A stretch of DNA of 64,000 nucleotides from Cryphonectria parasitica EP155 (lineage: Eukaryota; Ascomycota; Sordariomycetes; Diaporthales; Cryphonectriaceae): contig NW_024468911.1 of assembly GCF_011745365.1 (NCBI RefSeq), positions 1 through 64,000 of the forward strand. Reading direction: 5' to 3'. Under the pieces are notes generated by a model. It was not told the origin of the DNA. It ran no database searches and worked only from the letters and a program-made list of their open reading frames with translations. Positions 1-12,399 of the stretch are shown here, piece by piece (position 1 is the first letter of the stretch; each line of letters starts with the position of its first letter). A program made the translations under genes and the position numbers.

Positions 1-149
1 CCTAGCCCTAGCCCTAACCCTAGCCCTAACCCTAGCCCTAACCCTAGCCCTAACCCTAGCCCTAACCCTAGCCCTAGCCCTAACCCTAGCCCTAACCCTA
101 GCCCTAGCCCTAGCCCTAGCCCTAGCCCTAGCCCTAACCCTAGCCCTAA
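1..149. repeat. Terminal telomere repeat tract, mixed CCCTAG/CCCTAA
   Basis: Uninterrupted six-base repeats from the first base. After a partial first unit I count 24 full units: 15 CCCTAG and 9 CCCTAA, so the G-rich strand is YTAGGG. In the first ~60 bases the two variants alternate almost strictly, giving a 12-base period; around 96-132 there is a run of CCCTAG. C-rich strand at the left edge means the chromosome end lies to the left. TTAGGG is the usual filamentous-fungal repeat; a majority of CTAGGG is unusual. The tract is short, so it may be clipped by assembly. Confidence 0.95.
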
Positions 150-1363
150 TTCTTTCTCTTTTTTTATTTTTATTTCCTTCTCTTTTTTACTAATCTACTT
201 ACTTTCTCTTTCTATTTCTTTAATTAATTTGCAAATCTTTCCTCTCTTTTCTCTTTATTCTCTCTTTCTCTCTTATATTCTCTCTTTTCTATTCTCTTTT
301 TCTACTAGCTTACTATTTTTCGTTTTTTACTATTTTCTTACTTTCTTTTCTCTTATTCCTTTTCTGCTTATAGCCTAGCTACTTTCTTTTCATATTCTCT
401 ATCTTTCCTATATACTACCTATAATTACTTCTCTTTCTCTTTCTAATTAGCTTGCCTATCTTTTCTCTACTAATTTATCTTCTTCTGCTATAGCTATACT
501 GCTTCTTTCTATATGCTTACTAGTTCTCTCTATTGCTGTATTCCCTCCTTTCTTCCTCTGCTTTTCCGCTTTCCTTTTCATCTAATCTCTTTTCTACCTT
601 GCTCTTTTTTATCTGCTTTCTGATTTCTTCCTAACTACTCCTTTTCTATGCTTTCTTTTCTATTAACTCTTTCTTATACTAATCTTTTTGCACTAGTCTC
701 CTCTCGCTGCTCTCTCTTTTATATAATCTTTTTATTAGTTTTTGCTTTTATCAGCTCTCTTATATTGCTTGATTTTCCTACTATTTAAATATATATAATT
801 CTTTTCTATTTCTGCTTCTTATTTTCTTATTGCTCTACTTTTTTCTATTGCATTTCTTGCAGCTTTTCTTATTCTGCTTTCTATGTGAATTTTGTTTTAT
901 ATTGTTATATTTTTGCTGCATACAAATATAAATACATTTTGCTTTTCTTTATAAACAATTCTTTTCTTTCTTCCTTTCTTCTTTCTTTTTATATCTCTCT
1001 TTTTGTTTTCTTATTACTCTGCTTATCTTTTGATTTTTTTTCTCTTTTCTCTCTCTCTTTCTCTACTTTTACTTTTTCTTTTTCTTTTCTCTTTTTCTTT
1101 TCTAGCTTTCTTTCTATTTTTATTTTCTTCTATGCTTTCTGCTTCTTTTTGATTTCTTCCTTAGCTTTTTATTTAGTATTCTGTTTGAATTAATTCTTTT
1201 TTTCTTCTTATTTATACATCTCCTTTCCTTCCTGCTTTATAGCTTCCCTTCTCTATAAGCTTACGGATTCTATCTACAGTTTTTGTACTATAGCTCTTAG
1301 CTTTCTATCTTAATACTTCCCAGCTCTTTTTTTCTATATCTATAATTCTTCTTTTTATTTTTT

Positions 1364-1490
1364 TATCCAGCTTCTTTTTATCCAGCTTCTTTTTATACAG
1401 CTCTTTTTCATACAGCTCTTTTTTATACAGCTTCCTTTTATACAGCTTCTTTTTATATCGCTTACCTTTTATACAGCTTCTTTTTTTTCT
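1364..1490. repeat. ~20-bp tandem repeat (TATACAGCTTCTTTT type)
   Basis: Six to seven imperfect units, each with an A-T-A/C-CAGCT core followed by a short T-rich run, spaced about 18-21 bases. It lies inside the pyrimidine-rich spacer. No coding meaning. Confidence 0.7.
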
Positions 1491-1823
1491 ACTAGTTTAT
1501 TTACCTACTGATCTCCTTTTTCATAAGCTTATAGCTTTCTTTCATATAGCTTTCTTCCTACTGCCCTTTTTTCCTACTGCTGCTTTTTTCTCAGCTCTTT
1601 TTTCTACTACTTCTTTCCATATAACTTTCTTTTCCTTTTTTTCATAGCTCTCTTTTATATAGCTTCTATTGTTTTCTACAGTTATTCTTTCTGATCACTT
1701 CTCTTTATCTAGCTTCTTCTCGATCCCTACTAAAACTGTCTTTATACAAAAAAAAAAAAAGCGATACTCTGCTCGCTTTCTAGCTCTTTCTATATCCAAT
1801 CTTCCCTTTCTGTTCTCTCTCTA

Positions 1824-2040
1824 TCTCGCTCCGGATCGGGCTGATCTTCTAGCTCTGCTGCATCCAACTATTCTTTCTATGCTCTTTAGATCTCGCTCCG
1901 GATTGGGCTGATCTTCTAGCTCTGCTATGCTCAACTATTCTTTCTGTGCTCTTCAGATCTTGCTCCGAATCGGAATAATCTTCTTATTCTGTTAGGAATC
2001 ACTTTTCCTTCTTCTGTACTCTTCTACAACTGCTTCGGAC
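1824..2040. repeat. 67-bp tandem repeat, about three units
   Basis: The phrase TCTCGCTCCGGATCGGGC starts at 1824 and recurs in mutated form at 1891 and 1958, exactly 67 bases apart each time; a further decayed unit may follow. Differences between units are mostly C/T and G/A. Confidence 0.75.
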
Positions 2041-2060
2041 TAGAATAGCTTTCTTGCACT

Positions 2061-2399
2061 ACTATATAAGTTAGCATTACTATATATATATATTATAATC
2101 TGTATATCCTGCTATAAAATCCAATACTGCTCCTTATTATATGCTTTTTATATAATCTTCTCTTACAATGCTAGCATATTCATTCCTTATATTCCGTAAA
2201 ATTACTAGCTCTTGCTTAGCTACTAGTAAAAAGCTTCTCTATTCTGCATTCTCATTCCAAACCTTATCTGCGCTAGCATTCATACTCATACTTATCTGCA
2301 GCTTGCTAGTATTACTGCTAGCATCTTATTTATATCTGTATATCCGCTTTCCAGTCTCTCTGCTCGCCTTTCCTTATATCAGTCCAGCAGAAGCTTATA
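2061..2399. other. Spacer between the repeats and the helicase relic
   Basis: AT-richer sequence without a convincing frame. It may hold the 3' end or downstream region of the helicase relic, which reads leftward into it. Confidence 0.4.
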
Positions 2400-5300
2400 C
2401 TTAAAGCAGCATATAAGCTTCTCAAACCGAACTCTTCTGCAAACTGCCTAATCATCCTCATTCTCATCCTCATTCTCCTCCTCCTCCCCCTCATCAAACG
2501 CCCTATAGTATTCATTCATATATCTTGCACTCTTCCACTTCTTCAGCTATCTCTCTTCCACCCATCCTAGCTCTAACCCCCGGTAATACTGCTGCATATA
2601 ACATACTGCATACTCACCTGCTATCTCATTCAGCTACTGCAGCAGCACTCGCACCCGCCCTTCTTCCTCCAGCTCATATGCTTTCCATATCTAGCCTCCC
2701 TCTTCTCCGCTATCCCTGCTCTCCTCTATAGCCTATAGTTGCTTCTAGCACTAATCATACTGCTCTGCTCTAGCTATATCCTTACATCTCTCTTCTTTAA
2801 TTCCATTCATAAATGCTGCAAGTATAGCTTGCTAGCACTCTATTATCAATACAAACTACTTCATCTGCTGCTAATTGCTCTTATCTATAAGCTCTACATA
2901 TTCATTCCTTCATTCCAACTTCCCATTATAAATAACTACTAATACTACTACCTCACCTGCTTGCTGCTTACCATACCCTGTTTGCTATACAAAATCCATC
3001 AGCTTATACAGAAGCTTCATATATACTACTGCTACAATGCTCTCAATATCCACTCCTATTCCGAGCTCAGTTATAGCTATAATCCACCAGCTCGCACCCT
3101 GCCCAGCAGCCCACGCCTCGCGCGCTGCCCGCTGCTCCTCCTCGCTCATCCTGCTATAATGAAAGCAGCAGCCTAGCTTCTCTGCTACTGCTACATACTG
3201 CTTTCTCAACCAGCAGTAGATCACCCCCTTCTGCTAGCCTATCATTCCCTGCCTAAGCTGCTCAGCTATCTTAACTATCTGCACCTGCATAGCACCTCGC
3301 CCGCCTCCCTGCATCAGCTTAATCCGATACTAGCAGTTTGCCTTAGTTATTCAAGCTCGTACAATCACTGCATTCTGTGCAAGCATCTCCTTCCGGAACT
3401 AGCTTTCTAGCGCTAGCAGCAGCATAGCTATCAGCAGCATTATTAAGCAGCTGAACTGCTGCAAGCTCTTCAGCTCGCCCAGCTATGCTTAATAGCCAAT
3501 ATCTGTAATCATTATATAATACTTATTCATGAAGATCTGCTACAGCAGCTCTACACTCAGCAGCCCATCTGCATATACAGTAAACTCAGCTATAAATACC
3601 AAGTCAGCACTAACTACTACTATCCTCGCTGCCCTTAGCAGCTCATCTTGCTCTGCACTGAATAATAACTTATACTGGAAATAATCTATCTCTATCGCCA
3701 CTACTCAAGCAATCAAGTTCTCTATCAGCACTACAAATAGCATCATTACAATGCTCGTCCTGCTATCTGCCAGCACTGCTAGCATCATGAATAGCAAGCT
3801 CTTGCTCGCTTCTATTGGAAGCATGCAGATAGCTGCCTCGTCTAGCTGAAGCTTTATAATCATCTGCATACTCTCAGCCTGCTTGCTCAACTTCTATACA
3901 GCCCCAAGCCCTAGCAGTACCTACAGCCCTGCTGCTAGCTCTGTCTTCATATCTACCGCTTCAGCATCAGCTATTATTCTCGCCCGCTTATGCTCTACTG
4001 CAGCTGCTGCTGCTGCTGCTACTGCTTCTGCTGCTGCTAGCTGCTCAAGCGCTATGCTTTTTCGCTTTATATTCCTTCTCAGCTTTCCTTCCTCTTGATT
4101 CATCTTCTTTTCCTCTATCTCCCTCTTGCTTTCCAAAAACTAGTATTACAGCTCGCTAATCGCTCGAAATATTGCTACCATCTCCAGCTGCAGCTTACCC
4201 AAGAATCCAATATATACTGCATAATGCTGCTAAGCAATCTTAATGCTATATATAGCTTACAGATTTCATACAATATTTCAGTTGCTCCTTATATCTACCA
4301 GCTCGCTCATCAGCAGATCCATATTTACATTATCATTCTTATTCACCTCTTCCATTCATACTTCAGCTTACTGCATTGCAAGCTTCCGGATCTGCTGCTC
4401 CAGCTCAATTACAATCAGCTGATACTAAGCTATATCCATCTGCATACCCATGCCTGCCTGCATCACTTGCAATAGCACTGCACTCAGCCATACTATATCC
4501 TATACCTTAAAGCTGCTATCTCTCTACAGATACTCGAGCTGCTCGCTCTGCACTTCCGCCAGCTTGCACTTGCACTGCAGCATCCGCTTTCCGAACAGCA
4601 GCTATGCAATATACGCTACCAGCACCCGCCCAATCCGATCCAGCAGAAACCGCGCTACCTTGCACCCATAGTTCTGGAGCGCCTTCATCTTATTGCAGTT
4701 ACTTACCAGCATTACCTGCTTATTCAGTACGAATACATTATAGAGCAGCTACTATGTATTGCAGTACTGCAATGTTATCAGCTTCAGCTTACGCCCGAGC
4801 TGCCCGCCCTAGATATAAACAAGTACTAATAGCATCTCTCGGAATAGCTGCAGCTAGCGCAACTACTTCTTCACCCCGCCCTGCTTTTACTAGCTCCATA
4901 CTGCATCTTATACAGATAGCTCGATCAGCTCAGCTACTTTGCTCAGCTTCGCATTCAGCTACTTATTCTTTGCATTAGTATTAAATAACTAGCCTGTATT
5001 AAGCTGAATCATGCTATTAGTAATTTATTTTATATTCAGCTTCTAGCTCGCCTGCACTTATAAGCCAGCTATCAGCCTATCAAGTAGCATCTCAGCATCT
5101 GCTACCAGCTTGCATGCTGTCTGCTTGAAATCCTCTATTGCAATCCGCTCTCCGCTGTAGTATAGCATTTGCTGATCTCCAGACCATCGTATAAATGCTT
5201 GCCCGCTCATCTGCTGCTGCTAGCTCTTGCCATACGCTATCCACTCAATAATTATGCTAGTAACTGTATATATGCTCATAAATATCCACTTCGCAAGCTC

Positions 5301-5660
5301 CTCGTAGAATGTGAGCACTGCCTCGATGCTAACCTCCTCAAGCTCCCTCAGCTAGCTCTCAAACCCAGCCTTCAGAAAAAACAGCTGCAATCACCACAGC
5401 ACAGCTGCAAGCATTCCGGTATATAGATACAGTTCTGCATATCCTAGCAGAATCGATTTAATGCCTAGCGCTGTACAAAAGCAGAGCAGCGGATTCGCAT
5501 ATACTCTGCTGCTGATACGCTGCTTGATAAAAGCAACGACAAATAAGAATACTGCTCAGTTGAGTGCTCTAGTTGGCTGTGATTCTTTTCCTCCGCTCGT
5601 TTCCCCGCCCATCTCTTCGTCCTTCTCGCTATCCTCCTCGCTCTTTTCTCTCTCTTCGCT
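2400..5660 (-). pseudogene. Telomere-linked RecQ-type helicase (TLH), RIP-degraded, copy 1
   Basis: Reads toward the telomere, the arrangement known for telomere-linked helicases of Magnaporthe and Schizosaccharomyces. Joining the minus-strand frames across stops gives a protein with the N-terminal region typical of fungal TLH proteins (about 5450-4300), an alanine/basic coiled segment (4136-3921), a decayed Walker A 'PIEASKSLLF' (about 3818-3789, expected PTGAGKS), a decayed DEAH-box region near 3540 ('MNKYY', expected MDECH) followed by 'LLIAML' (expected LLTATL), and the C-terminal RecA lobe at 3224-2985 with 'SRMSEEEQRAAREAW' and 'IAITELGIGVDIES' (expected IATTGLGTGVDI). Active-site changes are all explained by C-to-T/G-to-A. 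It is more degraded toward the N-terminus and belongs to a different subfamily from the TLH at 16870-12400. Confidence 0.85.
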
Positions 5661-5663
5661 CTA

Positions 5664-7350
5664 AGCTCAATATATATATTTAAGAATATAAGTATAGCAT
5701 ACTATTAAATAGTAGCGCTCAGAAAAACTTTATATTCCTATATATTATTAATCAGATATAATTACAATAGAAATGAAAGAAGCAGCTATATACTCTCAGC
5801 ACTGTGAAAGAATAATCTGTTATATATAATCAAGGAGTAATCAATAAAAAAACTGATTATCTACTTGTTTTGATTCAAGAATATGTAACCAGAGTTTCCT
5901 TTGATATTACGAATACAGCATAGCATAAGCTGATTATAGAGCTTTTATAGCTCAAGAAGCACAATTCTCGAATTAATTGAACTACTAGCCAGATTTCATA
6001 AGAACAAGCTATATCCAGAGAGATAGTTGCAATCAACAGCGCAGAATGAAAGTTAGTTATTGAAGAACACTCAGAAAAAGAAGCTTTAAACAACTTCATA
6101 TATACTTTCAAACCAGCAAAGCTAGCAATTCAAGGAGAAGAATCTAGTAATAGGCGGATTCAAACAGTGCTAGAGCGCTAACAGATTAGCAAAACAACGG
6201 AAGTAAAACTCTCAGCAAGTTAGTTCGCTCCGGAGCAATAAGGAAAGGCTTCAGAATATGAATTATAGATTCATACAAGAAAAACCTCGAAACCAAGCCC
6301 TCGAGCAGTCAGTCCAGCCCGAAGCGAATGCTCAAAGCTCTCAAAAACGCTATCAAAAACAACAGATGAAAAGAAGTACGCTTAATAGTATCTACTATTC
6401 CTCCAGATAGCAGAAACAGTATATAAACTAGAACCAATACTTGCAAGCATATTACAGAAATACTACAAATTCAAGAAATTATTCCAAAAGGAATTGGATA
6501 CAGGATTATCAAAACATAGCTTATACAATCATAAGATCCTGCTATAAGAAGGAAAACAGCCCAAGTTCTTTCTCATTTACGGATTAGATAAGATATAACT
6601 AGAGGCGCTTAAGAAGTATCTTAACGAAAATCTCAAAAAGGGATACATACAACTATTGCAATTACTAGCAGAATACCCCATCCTATTTGTACCCAAGAAG
6701 AATAGCAAGCTCAAGCTATATATTAATTACAAGCAACTTAACAATATCACAATCAAGAACCAATACCCGTTACTACTTATTAAGGAACTGCAAAATAGAT
6801 TGCAAGAAGTATAGTGATTTACAGCTTTAGATCTGAAAGAAGCTTACAATCTGATTAGAATAAAGGAAGGAGAAGAATAGAAAACTACTTTCAGAACACG
6901 CTACAAATACTACGAATATTTGATTATGCTCTTCGATTTAACGAATACTCCAGCTTCAGAATGTAAATTGTAGATCCACACAAGAAAAATCTCAAAACCA
7001 GGCCCTCGAGCAGTCAGTCCAGCCCGGAGCGAACGCTCAAGGCTTCCAAAAATGCCACTAAAAACAACAAGTGAAAAAAAGCATGCTCAACAGTACCTAC
7101 TATTCCTCCAGATAGCAGAAATAGTATATAGATCAGAATTAACACTTGCAAGCATACTACAGGAATACTACAAATTCAAGAAATTATTTCAGGAGGAATT
7201 GGATACAGAATTGCTAAAATACAGCCTATACGATCACAAGATCCTGCTACAAGAAGGAAAACAGCCCAAGTTCTTTCCCATCTACAGACTAAATAAGGCA
7301 TAACTAGAGGCGCTCAAGGAGTATCTTAACGAGAACCTCAAAAAGAGATA
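5664..7350 (+). pseudogene. Gypsy pol fragment (protease to reverse transcriptase), internally repeated
   Basis: Matches the internal region of the Gypsy elements further right (compare 43029 onward). The RT part is recognisable near 6700-6900 ('LKLYINYKQLNNITIKNQYP', then 'ALDLKEAYNLIRIKEGEE') and is full of TAG/TAA stops. At about 6956 the RT frame jumps back to upstream protease/RT sequence and repeats. The left edge cuts directly into the TLH relic without a recognisable element end. Confidence 0.8.
6245..7350. repeat. ~710-bp tandem repeat of Gypsy pol, 1.5 units (copy A)
   Basis: Phrases around 6256 (TACAAGAAAAACCTCGAAAC) and the following ~380 bases recur from 6965. The joint falls where 'CTTCAGAAT' occurs in both positions, while the uninterrupted Gypsy copies read on differently at that point (near 44330), so a short shared stretch probably mediated the duplication. 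Confidence 0.85.
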
Positions 7351-7482
7351 CCCAAAAGCAGTGAACACTTGCACAGTTACTCAGTTGTATTTCCATATTC
7401 AAAGCCTGTACTTAGCACTGCTCTTGTTAGCATAAACTCTTTGTGAACTTCGGAATCTTTGGATTACTGCAGTGCTCATTAC
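7349..7482 (+). repeat. Gypsy LTR 3' end fragment (copy A)
   Basis: Matches the last ~130 bases of the 480-bp Gypsy LTR (compare 44950-45082), including the GCATAAACTCTTTGTG phrase and the terminal TGCAGTGCTCATTACA. Confidence 0.85.
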
Positions 7483-8289
7483 ATTTATGCTTAACTGCTG
7501 TGCTAAGGAAAGGATTACTATTATAATTACTATTGCTGCTTTTGATAGGGAAAAATTGTATATAATACTGCTTTATATCTATAATTATTATAATCCTAAG
7601 ATTGCTAATCTTATTAATATTTTCTTAATATTATAATTAGATTAATTATATTTAAAAAGTAATTATTTTAGAATTTATTTTATTAATATAAGTTTATTTC
7701 TGAATTATTTCTTCTTCTCTGATCAGAGTATCTAGCTCTATTTAATATATATAGAGGTTTTATTTTCTTTTAATTAGAGTATCTATTTATCTTGATTATA
7801 TATATATACTTCGCTCAAGAAAACAAAAGAAAGAAAATATAAAAAAGAATTAAAATAAAAAACTATTCTATGCACAGAGCTAGATATAAAATTAGATAGG
7901 TTTCAAGCTTAAGATCTCTAGCAGAGAAGCTAATACTCTATATTACTAAGCTGCAGAACCAGAAAATACTCTAACCATATGCACAGCACTTTGAACTAAT
8001 CAAACTGCAACTATTTAATATATCTTAGATAGTAGAAGAAGAATCTCTACTGATTCAATAAATAACTAGAGGATTAGAAAAGCTTCTTAGAAACTTACTC
8101 TATTAATCTCTTCTAATCAGAATATCTATCCCTCTCAATCATCTATATATGCTGCGCTCTCTCTCCAATAGCTATCTTATTAGCTGATTAATCATATTAA
8201 TCTCTCCTCTATTCCTTTGCTGCTATCATATCTCAGCTCTTCTTAATATCAATCCGCAATTGCTTCTCTCTTTCTCTATATTATGCCTG
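7483..8289. other. AT-rich spacer of the TLH segment (copy A)
   Basis: Very AT-rich, stops in all frames. The 3' part of the neighbouring minus-strand gene may run into 8100-8290. Repeated at 21122-22000 in copy B. No RNA gene or terminal repeat seen. Confidence 0.5.
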
Positions 8290-9250
8290 CTTATGTATCG
8301 CTCCTATTATACTATGCTATTAAGCAGTTCAACCAGACCAACCTCTTCCTGTTCCTTTGCTGCTACCAAATCCTTCTCCTTCTTAATATCAATCCGCTGC
8401 TCTCGGAATGCTGTTCAGCTGAGCTGAAGCTTAGAGGAGAGCATATTCAGCAGCTCCTTGCCAAACTGATTCGAGTTCCAGCCTAAGTTAGTCTTTGGAT
8501 CTGATCAGAGTTCCAGCTTGCTTTCTATACTTACAAGAGTCTTGAAAGCTTGTACAGCTGGATATTTGCTTTACATCTTAAAGGTATACAAATGAGCCTC
8601 AACATGCTAGATATAGTTTGCATATACACTGTCTTGAATACTAGAGATAGAGCGGCATTCAAAAAAGGGAATTATAGCATGTACAACTGTTTCATCTGCA
8701 AGCTGGCATAAATAGCCTGCAGCTCTCTGAGAATAGCAATTACATGGATTGCAGTTGCGAAAGCTGAAGAGAGCGATAATTAGAGCTAGCATGCATTGCG
8801 TATCAATAGGATAGCTTAGAAAAGCAATATACTTTTCAAAGAGCCTGAATCCGCTAGCTTCTACAAAGATAGCATTAGATATAATCTTCTTGAATTTCTC
8901 AGCATAAGATATCCACAATGCCTGCTCTTGCGAGAGTAGTAGCTGATTGATTGCATTCCTAATTGCTTGCATTGATTTTTTCTGAATATTCAGAACTCAT
9001 ATACTATATAGCTCTCTAATAAGCATCTGCAGCTTACAGAACTGCAGAATATTATATAGCTCTCGATGCTTCTGGCAGTAGTGGGCATATCCAGGCTGGG
9101 GTATAGCTTTGAAAAGTGTAATCCGATTCTATACATTCTCTAGAGCGGTTGAACGAGCGGAGGTAAAGATGGGCTTGCTAGAGCTAGCTATAGCAGCTGG
9201 TGGGAGGTTGAGAGTGGGATGGTAGCTGATAAGCGGTTCGGAGGGTAGGG
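8290..9250 (-). pseudogene. Unknown TLH-segment gene 1 (copy A)
   Basis: Minus-strand reading gives a coherent protein once stops are passed: a Ser/Pro-rich start (about 9250-9130), then 'ITLFKAIPQPGYAHYCQK' (about 9120-9070), a globular stretch (8972-8607) with 'QALWISYAEKFKKIISNAIF', and a charged C-terminus 'RIDIKKEKDLVAAKEQ' (about 8390-8340). I do not recognise the family. Its reading frame survives for more than 120 codons in copy A and in parts in copy B (22568-22362), and differences between copies are mainly transitions. It is divergent from the plus-strand gene starting near 10195. Function unknown. Confidence 0.55.
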
Positions 9251-10194
9251 AAGGAGCAGCTGATGAGATTTTCAGCAATAAAGCTCAGTAGGATAAGCAG
9301 AGAAAAACGAGGGCAGTTGACCAGGCCTCTGATCAGAGGCAGGCTATTCAGTAGGCTGGAGAAGAGCAGCAGGTAAGCAGCATGGAGAATAAGCTGTTTG
9401 AAGGAGAAAGGAGGAGCAGTTCAGTTGATCAGATGTTCAGCAATAGAAGTTGAGAAGCTAAGTGGAAAAAGAAAAAAGATAGTAGATCTGGCTTTTGATA
9501 GAAGAGGAAGCTAACCAATATGGAGGGGAAGAAGGGGTGGACAGGCAGAGAGAAGGCTGGAGGCAGCTGAGCAACCTGGCAACAGAAGCTAGTTGGATGG
9601 AGGCTTGGTAAGATAGAAAGGGAAGAGGAGAGATCAGCCAGGCACTCTGATCAGCAAAGCAGAAGGCTTTTTTAATCTGAATAAGAGCAGGAGCTAATAT
9701 TCAGAGGGCTGAATAATAAGAATTAGTGATTCACTTGATAGCAGAGCTTGCTTAAGATCTGGAAGAGGGAAGGTGCATACTCAAATCTCACTCTCTGCTT
9801 GTGAATCACTTAATGCTTGCAAATCACTTCATATCTGTAAATCACTCCTACTGAGATATTGGAATATAAATATCTGCTATTCAGCTACCAAATATCAGCT
9901 TTGATTCTCTTCTCTTCTCTTCCTTTCTTATATCAAGTAACAGAGCTAGATAAAACCAATACATCAAGCTGTAGCTCTGCTTCTGTCTCACCTTCTCTCT
10001 TTCCTTACTGCCCTCATCAGGCCCAGCCTTTCTATCTCCTTGCTGATTACAGCCTAATCAATACCTTCCTGCTACATACCAAGCTATCTCTCTATTTCCT
10101 CCATACTGCACTCCTGTATATCCTTCACCAGCCCTCCTGCTACTATTCTTCAAAACTCATATTTTTCTTCTATTCCCTTTCACCCTTTCAGATC
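9251..10194. other. Region between two divergent relic genes (copy A)
   Basis: Purine-rich on the plus strand to ~9800, then CT-rich. The open frame at 9859-10190 is hydrophobic low complexity and probably not protein-coding. CACTT/AATCACT phrases recur near 9730-9850 (AATCACTTAATGCTTGCAAATCACTTCATATC region). This is where a shared promoter region would have been; no specific signal can be named. Confidence 0.4.
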
Positions 10195-12285
10195 TCAACA
10201 GACGATACAGCAGCCTACCAATCAGTACCTACGATATCTGGAAATAAAGGAAAGAAGCCTGCTATAAGCGCTGACTTTCCAATTCCCTCTCTCAAAGAGG
10301 CGCAGGCCCGACTGCTCTCAGGCAGTGAGCAGATGCAGGCCCGTCCTGCTAGCTCCTCTCGCTTTGCCTCAGTTCCTCCTCAGCAAACTAATCCCTTTCA
10401 AGCTGCAGCTGATAATATCATAAAGGATATTGATAAGCAAGACGAATAGCGCTATACTACGCCAGCAGAAGAGGCCCAATCAGTTCTGCAGACACCTGTC
10501 CCATCCGCTTTCAAAGCTCTTCCCCGACAACACCAGAAGACCACAGCAGACCTCAGCCGAGTAATTATGAACTCTGTGAACATTAACCACCCACCTGTCG
10601 AGAATGCTCTGCTAGCTAACCGCCCTAACTACTTCGATGCTGAGCTAGCCCACCCGCCAGAAGCAAGAGCAATCGAGCTCTTTAAGCACTACTTTCCTGG
10701 TGTTCACTTTCACCCTATACTGCGCAACTCTGATCAGAAAAGCTCGAATCTGAAGACTGGAAAGCTTAGTGAAATCCACTGAGTTTATACAGCTTTAATA
10801 CTATACAATATTGAGGATTTTATTCTGCAGCGCGAGCAGCTTACAGACTCAGCGCTGATGGACCTGATCAGATAGCAGCTGATGGATCTAATCTCGCAGG
10901 TATGAATAACAAATTAGTTCTTCAACTTTGCAAGCCAAAAGATCTCTCACTTCCGAAGGAAATACAGATCAGGAGTATGCTAAGCAATCTTCCCCTATCT
11001 TCGCAACAACTACTAGTTTGTTGCAATCTACAACTACTATTAACATGCTATTCAGATGCTTAACTCCTACTATCGTAAGAACTCTACTGTGCAAAAGAGG
11101 GTTATTCAGATAGTAGAGCAGCATCTAACTATTATGAAGCAGCAGCTAGCAAACAAGACTCTAGCTTATTAGCATATGCAGATCTGTATACAGAAGGATA
11201 GATGGAGCTATAGCTTGCATATAGCTAATAATCTGCGCTTTTTCTTTCGAAAGCCTGATAAGCAGCAGAATAATAGCTAGTTTACAGACTGATGGAACTC
11301 AGCATTATTTCAAAATGCTAATACTAATATCTCGCTTCAGCAACATATTGAGAAGGCTTTTCTCATTGCTATCCGATCAGAGCTGAGCAGGGCAAATGGA
11401 GTTCTACAATAGGCTGAGTTCCTCAGAAGAAGCCTAGACTAGTGGAGAGCAGAGAGGAATATTAAGAGCTTTGAGAGTATACAGATCTCAGACAAGGCTA
11501 GGGAAGCCTGGATTCATCCTGCGAATATACAGCTCCGAGAGAATACAAAGGCTATTGAGTTTGCTCCCAGCGAGATAAGCCGGATGCAGCGCTTGCTTCT
11601 GCCCCTGCCAGCCTCTTCTACAAGAGTAGAGAGCTAAGTTCCCCATCTTCTTTCACTAGTTCCTGAGGCAGCTCTCTTCTCTTCATCTTCTAGCAGGCTA
11701 TAAGAGCCTAGCTTTATACAGAGTACAATATGAATTGAGATTGCAAGCTGGAGTAATATTGCTATTATTACCTCTGCTTCTTCTAGCTCTGATTAGAGTT
11801 TTTCCTTCGGTGTTGCAGAGCGCTAGAAATCAGTTTCCTTCTTGCAATCGAAATCACAATCAGGATCAGAATCAGAATCGCTTATACAGATATATCTCTG
11901 CATTGATGCAGTAGCTAATCTGCTGCAAGATAATCAGCTGCAATCTTTCAATAGCAAGAATGTTGCTTAACGAGCTATTTCGAAATCTATGTTGCAGATG
12001 AGTATTCAGGAGAGGCTGCTATCAAGATCTCTTAGCATAGGAAGCGATGTCTCGATAGCTAGCCAATCTTCACAGAGCTCAGCAGGAAGGCAAAGCATAC
12101 GCTCTCTCTTTCCTATATCAGCAACAACTTCATTTCAACAGCCAATGCCAGCTTATGAAGCTGGTTTCGAAGGCTGGCAAGCTGTGCTAAACAGGCTTTT
12201 TCAGAGATCAGGACAGAGTTCAGAGCAGGATGCAAGAGCGCTGAGAATAGAGAGGCGTAAGGCGAGTAAAAGGACAGGAGCATAA
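10195..12285 (+). pseudogene. Unknown TLH-segment gene 2 (copy A)
   Basis: Plus-strand coding relic. It starts in a Ser/Pro/Gln-rich region ('KKPAISADFPIPSLKEAQAR' near 10255), continues through a conserved-looking block (10567-10782, with 'ANRPNYFDAELAHPPEARAI' and 'LFKHYFPGVHFHPILRN'), a basic/aromatic middle with many TAG stops where Trp or Gln codons stood, a segment with 'AIEFAPSEISRMQRLLLPLP' (11550-11610), and a Ser-rich basic C-terminus ending with a TAA near 12283 ('ERRKASKRTGA'). About 690 codons. No domain recognised. The opposite strand is far more broken, which supports the strand choice. It converges on the TLH helicase. Confidence 0.6.
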
Positions 12286-12399
12286 GAGTGATGATTAGAG
12301 AAGACTGGAGATAGCAGACATAAGTATTGCGCTGGTTTTTTTGAGCTTTTAACTTCTTAATTTATGTTTACAGCAAACGGAAATCGCTATCTCTATACG

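Larger units (their letters stand above)
150..2060. other. Pyrimidine-rich subtelomeric spacer
   Basis: About 1.9 kb in which the plus strand is overwhelmingly C and T, with short TTTCT/CTTTT runs and very few G. Open frames here (for example 885-1193) encode only Phe/Leu/Ser-rich low-complexity strings and are products of composition. No gene, RNA or transposon end is recognisable. Purine/pyrimidine asymmetry right beside the telomere could favour triplex or R-loop structure, but that is inference. Confidence 0.7.

Noticed and set aside
885..1193. 102-codon open frame in the pyrimidine-rich spacer
   Set aside because: Phe/Leu/Ser/Tyr low complexity produced by T-rich DNA; no domain, no conserved neighbour.
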